Shown one piece after another: positions 13,078-23,403 of a stretch of DNA of 64,000 bases. Source of the DNA: Gossypium raimondii. Taxonomy: Eukaryota > Streptophyta > Magnoliopsida > Malvales > Malvaceae. The position numbers were made by a program, and so were the translations under genes. Position 1 is the first letter of the stretch; every line of letters begins with the position of its first letter. The DNA lies in assembly GCF_025698545.1 (NCBI RefSeq), contig NC_068569.1, forward strand, positions 14,136,001 through 14,200,000, given 5' to 3'. The notes under the pieces are model-generated. The model worked only from the letters and a program-made list of their open reading frames with translations. It did no database searches and had not been told where the DNA came from.

Positions 13078-13959
13078 ACTCTGGGTTCCGGTTCTTCTTC
13101 TTCCTCAGCTATGTATTAGAGTTATCTGTTGTCGTGGTTTTTATTAAGACAGAATGTCAGAACTATACACTTATATGGGTAATACATGGTCATGGACTCT
13201 ATTTGTTGTAACACTTGGTTCCAACTTGCTGTCTCAAGCAAGGAAGAGTTGGTATATACTACTTGAAACATATATACATATCATCTATATATATGCCTAT
13301 TCATGTATCTTCGACCAAATGTTTCAGGCCTTCACTCCGGAACAGCACCAAAGCAAACCGACCACATTGTCGTCCCACTTTCCATTTTTCCCTTCTGAAA
13401 GCTAGATAGACACCCTTAAGTGACGGATGTGCGGACAAACTTTATATCTCACCTTATGATACTTTTAGCTCACTAATCAGTTATTTATTATTAATCTTCT
13501 TGAATACGAGATTAATTGGTACATTTCCTGGTGCAAAGAAAGATGAATGTTTTGGGTAGTCTTGAAAATTTATTATTGATGTTTCTGCATGTATGTATGC
13601 TGTTATATGTGGATCTGTGAGGAAAACCTACGAAGAAAGGCAGGTTATTCGTATCATTGGCATGGTCTTAATTCGACTCTGTGTATCCTTAACTCCAGGC
13701 GTTAAAGTAGGGAAGTTATAACCAAGGGCACAAAGATCAACATCAATCTGCACAACAACGGGTGAAGAACACCCTTATACATGCATAAGGCTTTATTTAT
13801 TGTCTGAAATGATTAGGTCAGCATACATACACTGATACACAAGGATAAAACCTGATTGTAGGCTGCAATCAAATTTGATAAATAGAAAATATTGAAATAT
13901 ATAAAGAGAGGAGTCTATGCTTGTTATCTCTTATGCCAGGGAAAGCAAAAGCATGAAGA
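13078..13959. other. 3' UTR of fibrillin gene and spacer
   Basis: The first part is presumably the fibrillin 3' UTR. Two overlapping short open frames at 13154-13409 have no domain. No other element was seen before the copia insertion. Confidence 0.5.
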
Positions 13960-13964
13960 GGTTT

Positions 13965-14179
13965 TGTTGGTATATTGAAAGATATATTGAAAGCACACTA
14001 TAGTCTATTGTATTGTTCATATTATATAGCAAAAAAATAACAAAAACCTACAAGACTTACTCCTAAAAAACATGCCACAAACACTTAACTTACTCCTAAA
14101 ATCATGTAACAAAAATTTAAATCCCTAAAACTTGGTCTACATACTTATTATTAAGCAAGTCTAAGGCACATCCTCAACA
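13965..14179 (-). repeat. 3' LTR of the copia element
   Basis: 215 bases read on the minus strand from TGTTGAGGATGTGCC to ATATACCAACA, with the TG...CA ends usual for LTRs. It is adjacent to the GGTTT target duplication on its outer side and to the RNase H fragment on its inner side. Confidence 0.75.
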
Positions 14180-14617
14180 CTCCTCCTTGCATTAGTAATT
14201 GCAAAAACCTAATTTATTTCTTAAAACTTTAAATCTAACTTTTGAAAGAGCCTTGGTTAATATATCTGCAATTTGATCTTTAGTCTTGCAAAAAATAGAC
14301 TTGATTTCACCAATTTTTTGTTCTTCTTTCAAATGATATCTATCAATCTTGTTGTACTAGGCCCTAGAAGTTTGTTTAAGACCACATGAGGCATTATTTA
14401 ATGTGTAGACTTTCTCCTCCTGTCCCTTGACTTGGAATGCCTCGGGTTACTTTTCTCTCATTACTTCAATCCGTTTGTCATCCTTCTCAACTTCTTTAAA
14501 CTTAGCAGACTCAAATACAACAATATTTCACTTTTCATAAATTTTAGATAAAGATTTTGTGTCACGAACTGGAACATCATCGGTGTTGTCATCAAAGTAT
14601 TGAGGAGTCTCTAGCAA

Positions 14618-15007
14618 TTACTTCATTGTTGACTTCTCCTCCATTAGATTTAGAGCAAAACTTTTCGCTTTCATTTTTACTTTGAATACATTTCTACCTT
14701 TTGAGTCTTTGATCAAACACCATTTGTCTTCAAATATGATCTTGAATCCTTTTTCAATCAACTGCCCAACACTTAGAAGATTTTGGTCAATATTAGGCAC
14801 ATATAGAACATCAATTATGTGTTTCAAACTTGTTAAACTTTCAATAATCATTCCTTTTCCCTTAACTGGAATAAACTCATCATTTCCAATTTTTATTTTG
14901 GAAATGATAGTTTTATCAAGTTCTTTAAAAAGTGTTGGGTCATTGGTCATGTGATTTGTGTAGTCGCTATCGATCAACCAAGAATCATTGGAGAAACATG
15001 TCGCCAC
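14618..15007 (-). pseudogene. Copia protease / GAG-pre-integrase fragment
   Basis: 129 residues with 'WLIDSDYTNHMT', the degenerate protease active-site region (WxxDSGAxxHMT in intact elements, here Asp-Tyr in place of Gly-Ala). Then 'IIDVLYVPNIDQNLLSVGQL' and the GAG-pre-integrase segment follow. Upstream on the minus strand (about 15060-15110) a CCHC-like zinc knuckle reads CGSIGHIERVC. No integrase follows, so this is a fragment. Confidence 0.85.
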
Positions 15008-16109
15008 AAAAAGGAACTCATCTTCTTATTGCTCAATTGATGCTTTTGCCTCTTCATGTTATTGAGACTTACAGACCCGTTCTATGTGCCCAATACTACC
15101 ACATTTTCTCTTTGGAGAAACATGTTTCGTTGTTGTTATTATTGCTGGTCTCATCTTTAATTTTCTTGTTTTTGCCTCCTGAATTTTCAAACTTTGCTCG
15201 AAAAGCACCCTCTACTGATGCTTCTTGTTTCATCTTTGTAACACCCCAAACCCAACCTAAACGTTATGGCCGAATCTGGCAATGTCACATTGTAACACCC
15301 CTTACCCGTATTCGACGCCGGAATAGGGTACCAGGCATTACCAAAACACATACATTTATAAACGTATTAAACTGAGTTATAAAATTTCATACAAATAAAA
15401 ACTTTCAAAATATTATCTTCGAATCGCTAATTAGGGCTTACAAGGCACAATATATATACTCATTCGATCCAAGCCTTATAGCTATCACCATTTGTTCATT
15501 TCATAGCCATATATGAACTTATAATCCTTCACTTTCTTGTCATATGAATTTATCAATTATTACTTGCTTTTCGCAAGTACCTGAATTGATCCGTATCATT
15601 TCATATTCTCGTATTGTCATATTTTTCCTATTAAACCATTGTAATATATTAAATATTCAATATCTTGTAAAGATTCGTTAATCTATCCCATATACTTTCA
15701 CACAGATTAATTCACAATTCACAAGTCTTATCATTTCAAAGCTTGTAAGACACATGTACAAATCTATACTAACTCGTATGAGTCTCATACTCATTCATAT
15801 GCTCAATAAATCCGTTAAATCATTTCAACATCGAAGAATCCACATTATGTCAAAAACAATACTAATAACAATCATAAATCTTTTCATATTAATTTCATAT
15901 ATCACTTACTGAACTTCAAATATCATTTCATAAATATGTAATTCACTAACACATCTTGCCATATACAATATCCAATTGGTGAAATCACTTAATTGAATTC
16001 AACTTCAACAATCACAATAAATCTATCACTTGAGTGTGAGTCCATGTAACACTTACAAACTTTGTCAAATTAGCGAACGTCTTATGGAATTGAGTACTTT
16101 ATTTTCTCG

Positions 16110-16236
16110 ATGCCATAGTCCAACTATGGTCTTACACGTAATCACATGACATATACCGATGCCATAGCCCAGTTATGGTCTTACACGGAATTGCATATCA
16201 CTTATTGTCATGGTCCATCCATGGTATTTTCCGTCA
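16110..16236 (-). repeat. Three-unit inverted-repeat array inside LTR
   Basis: Units CCATAGT-CCA-ACTATGG, CCATAGC-CCA-GTTATGG and a weaker TCATGGTCCATCCATGG sit about 40 bases apart. Two are followed by GGTCTTACACG. They are reverse complements of the unit type in the array at 53394-53643. The motif CCGTCAATTC beside the array (rc GAATTGACGG) is the same flank as in the plus-strand LTRs. Confidence 0.8.
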
Positions 16237-16338
16237 ATTCGTCTTTATCACTGAACGAAAGTACTCAACCCTGCGTTCTACTCAATTTGAACTTTCTTTC
16301 CAATTTATCTATCTTTCTCAACAATCATAATTCAACCA

Positions 16339-16348
<10 letters not shown>

Positions 16349-16376
<28 letters not shown>
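16349..16376. repeat. (AT)n microsatellite
   Basis: Uninterrupted alternation of A and T over about 28 bases inside the solo LTR. Confidence 0.9.
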
Positions 16377-16378
<2 letters not shown>

Positions 16379-17404
16379 AATACATTATGTCATGCATAAT
16401 ACTAACAAATAATTGTTTGGTTTCATCCATATGAATTTACAATTCAATTCATAATAACTAATTGAAAAGAAACATTATGTCATTTCTAATTCAACGTTTA
16501 TCAAATATAATCGCATATGACCAATTTATATACAAATCATTCATATATTTTATTTTTCCTCCTCCTCCTCTCCATTCCACATCCTTAATGTACATAACAC
16601 TCTTATAAATAACATTTTCTATAATTTTACTATTCACTCACATGTATATTCAAAGCTATATATTTGAGTCAGAGTTATTAAATTATTTTTATCTGGAGCT
16701 ACAGAGCTCCAAATTAAGATCCGTTAATTTTTCCTGAAACTAGATTCACATATCTTCTTACTATAAAATTTTCAGAATTTTTGGCTTAGCCAATAAGTAC
16801 AGTTTATTCTTTAAAGTTTCACATGTTTCACTGCTCGACAGTTCTGACCTCTCTTCACTAAAAATTAATTATCTCAATGTCCAGAATTCGGATGGTACTT
16901 ACGTTTATTTCACTTGAAAATAGACTCATTCAGGGTTCTAAACATATAAATTTTAGCCCGTAATTATTTTGTTACAATTTTTAATAATTTTCCAAAGTCA
17001 GAACAGGGGATTCCAAACTCATTCTGACACTGTCTCACTAAACTTAAAATATATCAAAATATATAAGTCTTTTGCTTGCTCTGTTTCTTTTATGTAAAAA
17101 TAAACTTATTAAGATTTCATTTCATATCTTATTCACTCTCTAATTCGATTTCCACCATTTTTTGTGATTTTTCAAAGTTACACAACAGTTTCTGTCTAAA
17201 ACTATTTTGTTGTTAATTCTACTATTTCATAATTTCACTTTTTCACTTTCGATCACTATTCATTTCAATTCCACACATATATTCATCATTCAATTACACT
17301 TAATCGTTACATGATCTCATGTATTTTCACTTAGTCAATTTCCTGTTAAACACTCGGAATATACACAGATACATAGAGAATTAGCACATAAGTGTCACAC
17401 TGAT

Positions 17405-17485
17405 ATGTAGCCGAAGCTACCATTGATACGTAGTCAGTGGTAGCCGTAGCTACCACTGAAATGTAGCCGAAGCTACCACTGATCA
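17405..17485 (-). repeat. GTAGC-loop-GCTAC hairpin array
   Basis: Units GTAGC-CGAA-GCTAC occur twice and GTGGTAGC-CGTA-GCTACCAC once in about 80 bases, separated by short spacers with TGATAC or TGAAAT. Stem length varies while pairing is kept. Confidence 0.75.
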
Positions 17486-18508
17486 ATAACACTGGAAATG
17501 TCCACGGGCCTGCTCACACAAGCTATCAGGTGTCTGCAACACATGCTAGATCACCCAGCACCCGAGACTCACTGTAACATTGTAACATTGGTCTCCAGTG
17601 ACATGTCACTTGTATCCACTTCTATTCTTAAGTTCAACCTGGAATTTACACTTAACACATTATTTTAAACACTTTATCACTTGAATAATTCATGAAAAAT
17701 TTTCCTTCCACATTCAATATTAATTCACATATCAAATATAATTCACAATTTATAAAAATATATTGCTATTATTTACACATAACTTATTTTAGTACAACAA
17801 TATAAAAATTTAGCAATTTAGTCTTTAATCTTTTCTTTTCTCTGATCAAGGTCGATTTCACTTCTTTCTTGATATATAATAACACATTTGACTTATTTAA
17901 TACTCACATTTATCAAAACAGTCCTTGACTCAAACTTTGGCAAAATTACAATTTTGCCTCTAAACTTTTACATATTTACACTTTTACCCCAAAGCTCGTA
18001 AATTAAAATTCATCCCTTATTCTTATGTATTATGACATGCTGAACATTTTTCCCTTCTATGGCAACATCGAATTCCCACTCTAACACTTACTTATGAACA
18101 TTAGGTATTTTTACCGATTATGTTGTTTTACTCGTTTTCACTTAAAATCGCTTAGCAAAAGTTGTTTAACATAATTTCAAGCTTCATATTTTACCATAAA
18201 AATCAAAATAAACACATTTCACCTATGAGCATTTTTCCAAATATAAACCCTAGGTTAAATTATTGCTAGAATAAGCTAAATCAAGTTACCGGGACTCCAA
18301 AAACGTAAAGAACATTAAAAACGGGGCTTGAAATCACTTACTATGGAGCTTGGAAGTTTGAAAACCCTAATGGCTCCCCCCTTGTGAAATTCAGCCAAGG
18401 CTTGAAGATGGACAATTTTTTTGGCTATTTTGACCTTTTTAATTCTTTTAATTACTAAATGACCAAAATGCCCCCAACTTAAAAATATCCTATTTCACTT
18501 ATCTCATG

Positions 18509-19738
18509 TAGGGGTAAGCAAAATTCGATTTGACTCGAAAAAATCGAAAAAAATTTCGAATTTCGAGTTAAACGAATCGAGTTATTCGAATCAACTCGAA
18601 TTTTTTTTTCAAATTTCGAGTTCGAATCGAGTTGAGTTTTCGAATTCGAATAACTCGAATAATTCGAATAATTCGAATATTAAACTATAATATTTTACAT
18701 TTTTACCCTAAACTCCCAAACTTTTTACTTTTCCCTCAAAACTTTTACTCTTTCCCACTTTCCCCCCAAAACTTTTACTTCCCTCCCCTCCCAACCTTCC
18801 AATCTACCCAAAATTCATTTCCCACCAAAATTTTACTCTCCCATTTACTTTTTCTCAAAATTTTACTTCCAAAAACCCTCAAAACCTTTTATTTTTCCCC
18901 AAAATTTTTACTCCCTCCCACTTTTTCCCTAAAACTTTTATTCACTACCCATCCCACCTCTCATCTACCCCAAACCCTCCCCCCTCCAATTTTTTTTTAA
19001 TATTTTCCCTCCAAAATTTTACTCCCCCTATTTACTTTCTCTCAAACTTTTATTTCCCAAAACTTTTTATTTTCCCTCTAAACTTTTACTTCTCACCCTT
19101 TACTCTCAAATAAAAAATCAAAATTATCCAAAAAAAAATCACTAAACTAATAATTTTATTTATATATACTATTTATATTATTAAATTAAATTTCACATTT
19201 TATATTATTTATATTATTGAATTGTTTAGTCATATTGAATATTTATATTAAAATTGAATTATTAATTATGCCATAAAATATTCGTGTTAAAATTTTAGGA
19301 TGGTATCAATTTCATATTTTATTTTTAAAACAACTTTTATTAAAAATCATATTTTTACATTTAATATATTTTTAATTCCAAAATATATAGTAACAAGAAT
19401 CAAAATAATTGAAACAACTAAGCAAGCAAAGAAGCTAACCAAGATATAAAAATTTAATAAATAAATTATGAGGTGATGAAAGTTAATAAAAATTTGATTA
19501 AGATAGACAAATTTTATTACGATGGGTGACAGTAGTTATAATGACCTAAAATTATTTTTTAAAATTTAACTCGAACAAATATATTCGATTCGATTCGATT
19601 CGATTCGAATTCCATCTCACTCGACTCGATTCGAGAAAACTTCAAATAAAGTTAGGATGATAAAATGATATTCGAAAACTCGATTAACTCGAAAATTTTC
19701 AATTCGATTCGATTCGATTCGATCGAATGCTCACCCCA
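18509..19738. mobile_element. Non-autonomous hAT-like element with 8-bp TSD
   Basis: ATCTCATG at 18501-18508 is repeated at 19739-19746. The element starts TAGGGGTAAGCAAAATTCG and ends, reverse-complemented, TGGGGTGAGCATTCGATCG, so the termini are imperfect inverted repeats. Eight-base TSDs and short TIRs of this kind are typical of hAT transposons. The outer parts are built of TTCGA-rich simple repeats and the middle is C/T-rich and A/T-rich. No transposase is present. An open frame over 18632-19000 is low-complexity (Pro/Phe/Leu/Ser) and not a gene. Confidence 0.85.
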
Positions 19739-20042
19739 ATCTCATGTCCATTTTTGTACAACAAGTTAACCAATGGTCTAATTTCCATTTAAGGATCTCT
19801 AATTTAAAATTTCATAACAATTGAACACTTTTAACATGTAGAACTCAACTTTTGCACTTTTTACAATTTAATCATTTTTACTAAATTGAGTGCCCAAATG
19901 TCGAAATTTTCGAACAAAATTTTTACAAAATCATTCGATGAAATCGTAGACCATAAAAATATAACAAAAATATTTTTTTTTCTCGTCGGATTTGTGGTCC
20001 CGAAACCACTGTTCCGACTAGGCCCAAAATCGGGCTGTTACA

Positions 20043-20600
20043 ATCTTTCTCTTTTGTTTTGGAGCCTGTAATGCATTCACTAATTCTACCAATGATATAC
20101 TTGAAAAATCCTTAGATTCTTCTAATGAAGAAATTTTAGACTCATATTTTTCAGACAAAGTGACAAGAATTTTTTGCACTATTTGATATCGGAAAAATCC
20201 TTACCTAACAATCTTACCTTGTTTACTACGCCCTCCAACTTGTCAGAATAGTCTTTAATAGTTTCTGTCTTCTTCATTTTCATCATTTCAAACTCGCTGA
20301 TTAGATTGAGCATTTGCATATTTTTTGTTCTTTCATTGCCCTCGTATTCTTTCTTGAGCTAGTCCCAAATTATTTTTGCTGACCCCAAATTCATGATTCT
20401 TGTAAATATTTTGGAAAAGACATGCTTTAGCTTTAGACTTCCTTGTCTTCTTCTCTTTGTGAGTCTTCAGTTAATTCATCGTTGGATTTGCTGGCAAAAA
20501 CGGAACATCATAGTTTCTTCTACTGCTTCCCAAATATCCATTGCATCAAGATAGACTGTCATTCTAACAGCCCAAACTTAATAGTTACCACTATAAAAGA
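20043..20600 (-). pseudogene. Copia gag (UBN2-type) fragment
   Basis: Minus-strand translation in pieces shows the plant copia gag order: 'MTVYLDAMDIWEAVEET' near the right end, then 'SAKIIWDQLKKEYEGN', 'NLISEFEMMKMKKTETIKDY', 'DKLEGVVNKVRLLG' and 'SLEESKDFSSISLVELVNAL'. Stops and small frame shifts separate the pieces. The frame would continue at about 15236 across the nested LTR, in the zinc knuckle region. Confidence 0.8.
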
Positions 20601-20666
20601 TTGATGGAACAATATGAGAAAACGTTATGTCAATTTCTCTCAACTCATAGATCCGATAAGATAAAA

Positions 20667-20678
20667 GCTCAGATACCA
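20667..20678 (-). promoter_or_regulatory. Copia primer binding site
   Basis: On the minus strand TGGTATCTGAGC matches the 3' end of initiator tRNA-Met (TGGTATCAGAGC) at 11 of 12 bases. It lies immediately inside the right TSD; an intact copia would have a full 5' LTR between them. Confidence 0.7.
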
Positions 20679-20868
20679 ACAGGTTTTTATGCTGCGCTAT
20701 CCATCATTATACACTGCTCATTATTATTTATTTACTTAGCCAGAGTTACTGGAAAACCCCAGCTTAATAAATACTCATCCATGCACATTATACATTGCTC
20801 ATAATTATTCAAGACTAGTAGACCATTTCTCTGAGGAAAAATATATAAAAAAGAATCGCGTTTTCTTT

Positions 20869-21339
20869 TCAATGGCGTTTACAACATAAGAACAAATTAG
20901 TGCAAACTTCATGGAAAACTTCTAGTATAATTCCATGATACTCCTCTGAATTCATAGATACATAATAATTCAAGAGGTTGCGAAGGTCCTTTGGCTCTTG
21001 AATCCGGTTCGCCTTAATCATCTCGACCATAGACTTACTAAAATCTTCTCTTGGATCGTAAGAACACTTCTCCATGGCTACCATAACAATGAATTTAGTC
21101 CCTTCACTACTTTGCCGCCTTCTTTCGACATTATGCCTTGTCTCCTGCCTTTCTCTGATCATTTGGTCTAATCTCTCTTGAACCATGGCGTGTGCTAGAC
21201 TCGATATTGATGCGTATCGATCTGAATTGGAGCTTTCTGCTTCTTCTGAAGAAGAGACACTAAGCCTGCAACTGCAGCACAATGCCTTGCATCCTCTCTG
21301 TTGAAGCCCTTGCTGCTTGTGTTCTTTGGAGGCTTTCAT
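20869..21339 (-). CDS. OFP: OVATE family protein (transcriptional repressor)
   Basis: Intronless, 156 residues. The C-terminal OVATE (DUF623) domain occupies about 83-150: '[19 protein letters not shown]', '[11 protein letters not shown]', '[20 protein letters not shown]' and 'VFHEVC'. Before it lies a Ser/Glu-rich stretch (28-40) and an Arg-rich charged helix (about 55-75). The short N-terminus without a clear DNA-binding domain fits the small OFPs. This plant-specific family represses transcription, binds KNOX/BELL homeodomain proteins and TRM proteins, and shapes organs. The start at 21339 is the only ATG giving the whole frame. Which OFP subgroup it belongs to needs a tree. Confidence 0.92.
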   Translation of the reverse strand: MKASKEHKQQGLQQRGCKALCCSCRLSVSSSEEAESSNSDRYASISSLAHAMVQERLDQMIRERQETRHNVERRRQSSEGTKFIVMVAMEKCSYDPREDFSKSMVEMIKANRIQEPKDLRNLLNYYVSMNSEEYHGIILEVFHEVCTNLFLCCKRH

Positions 21340-23403
21340 CTTCTAGCATGGACGTGAACCTTTGAAGCAAAAATTTGTGCCAAAATAATCATTTATGCTC
21401 ATTAGGCAAGTGGGTTACGTTAAGCATGATTGTGTCTTGAGTTTGAGACAATTAATACCTAAAAGATTAGGGATAGTTGGGAGGCTATTAGGGAACATTT
21501 TTATTTGTTAATTAAGCTTATGTTCATCATGTGGGCTAATTGATCTTTATACTACTATCCTTTATAGGTAGTGTTAGGTGGCATAGTTATCAAAATGGAA
21601 AGAACAGGGTCCATGAATGATGAACCCTTCAAATTGGTCCTTTATTTTATAAGTTTAGGGTACTAGCTTTAGAATTAAAGACAAATGGCAACCATAAAAT
21701 AGTTTTGGTTGGCTTCACATTCCTTATGGGAAACTGGGATTTAGCCATTATTTCTCATGGACCATATAGCAAACATATCAGTTAAAACTATAATGATGCA
21801 AGTCTGCTAGTAGAAAAATGTTGCCAACTACCCTGATCTGAAAATAAACCTGATCCACTGTGATATCAGAACAGAAGAATTAGCCCCATGAACTCGTCCT
21901 AGTGTGTACTAAAGGCTGTTTCAACTTTCAAGAACAAAGCATGTTCTTAGCTACTTTTATTCCTACTCTGGGTCTTCTTTTAGGTTTAAAATTGAACCTT
22001 TTTTTTTCTTGTTTTAGAGCAAAACATGCATTCTTCTAATTGCTTAACGGGGGTTGCCTAGTTGAATTATGGAGAAAATCGACAAAGATTTGCATAGCTG
22101 GATGGAATCTCTTTAATGGGTTCTTTTATGTTTGGAAATGAGGGAGACAAGAAGATGAATAAGAAAAGCAAAATAGAAATGGGGTAAGAGTTACTATCAA
22201 AACACTGGGAGTTTAGCATGAGATAATCATTTCTTCAATTGTGTGTATCATGAAGACTGACATTACTTGAAATTTATGAAGGGAAAATGGAGTTGTATTT
22301 TTCACCATGCCTCAATAAACTAATTGTTTAATATGGTACTTAGAAGGATTCCAAGTTGTTTAACCACGCACAATGGCACATGTTGCTATGATGATCATCT
22401 GTTAAAAAAGAACTTAAAAGCAGTAATTAGCCCTAGTCATCTCTGCTTAGGCGTAATCAAATGACAGGGTGTTCCCTGACATTCTTGGGTTCTTTTGAGA
22501 AATCAAGGAGCAGGCAAAAGAGATGAATTAATGATTTTGGATATGCATCAAAGTTCAGTGTTGAAGGGGGCACCAGGTAAGGACACAACTGTAGCGGCAT
22601 GTTTTGGTCTCCAAGGACATAGTGAGTTCTTTACACTTTCCAGACATTTCGGATTCTAGATTGTCGTGAGCAACATGTTATATAGGTGTCATTTTGTTTC
22701 CTATATTGTTAGAATCATGCTCTTGGTATTTCCATTTGATTTGGTGGGACTAAAGCTAAACCGGTGGTGATATTTGGGTTTGATTACTATAACCATTTTA
22801 TGCTAATCCATCCATCTCAAGAAACAGTGAAGAGTTCTAGTTTTCTGGTATTACCGAAAGTACTTTGCAATATCATATCTGCTCTTAAAATATGATGAAT
22901 ACGCATCAGTGTGACTAAAGAGCTAATGTAGATCATCCAAACTATGTGCTATGCCTACAGATACGTGTGACAATTTTTCTACAATTAAAGAGCTAATGAT
23001 TGATACATTTTCCAATTTATCTTGGTGTGATTAAAGAGCTATTGTAGAACTGGAAAGCGTACAACATTTATATTGAAATGCATGACTTATGAGGACAACA
23101 TACAGCAGTTCATATTCCTTTTTTCGATTCGGAAGAACAAAGAAACCGGCATACATATAATGATCAATTCAGGACGCGGTGACTGACGGGCAATTAGGCA
23201 ATTAACAATTAATTTGCTTAACATATACTATACAAACTGGGCGCATAAAGAAAACTTTTCTGCCTAAAATTTTTTAATGGAAAAACATGAAACACAACAC
23301 CATATACAAATCACTTTCTTTTCCTTCTTTTGTTGTTACAACTTAACACCACCAGGTGCAAGCAATACGTTCCAGTAGCTCGCACAGAATTATGCCTGAA
23401 TAT
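21340..23403. other. Intergenic spacer
   Basis: Contains the upstream region of the OFP gene and the 3' UTR side of the CDP-DAG synthase gene. A short motif, '(A/G)TTAAAGAGCTA(A/T)TG', recurs three times at about 22913-23050. No gene was recognised. Confidence 0.55.

Larger units (their letters stand above)
15237..20042 (-). mobile_element. Gypsy-type solo LTR nested in copia gag
   Basis: Ends are TGTAACA at 15237 and TGTTACA at 20036-20042, with ATCTT duplicated on both sides (15232-15236 and 20043-20047). The flanking copia gag reads on across the insertion. No gag or pol lies inside, so this is a solo LTR of about 3.6 kb plus a 1.23 kb hAT-like insert. The minus-strand start (TGTAACAGCCCGATTTTGGG) is typical of long cotton-type gypsy LTRs. 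It carries two hairpin arrays, and its left end has an extra 54-base LTR-end-like segment (15237-15290) before a second TGTAACACCCC at 15291. Confidence 0.85.
13965..20681 (-). mobile_element. Decayed Ty1/copia retrotransposon with one LTR
   Basis: A minus-strand copia element is flanked by GGTTT at 13960-13964 and again at 20682-20686, a 5-bp target site duplication. The 3' LTR is 13965-14179. Next comes an RNase H end fragment at about 14190-14290 ('ADILTKAL'-like). A large internal deletion has removed integrase and most of the RT. The protease / GAG-pre-integrase piece (14618-15007), a zinc knuckle (about 15020-15110) and gag (20043-20600) follow. A solo LTR at 15237-20042 splits gag. A PBS lies at 20667-20678, directly next to the right TSD, so the 5' LTR is missing apart from its first bases. 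Confidence 0.8.

Noticed and set aside
14932-15375. 147-residue plus-strand frame
   Set aside because: Crosses the boundary between the copia element and the nested LTR and is antisense to copia gag; a chance frame.
18632-19000. 122-residue open frame in the hAT-like element
   Set aside because: Low-complexity Pro/Leu/Phe/Ser translation of a C/T-rich repeat, no transposase similarity.
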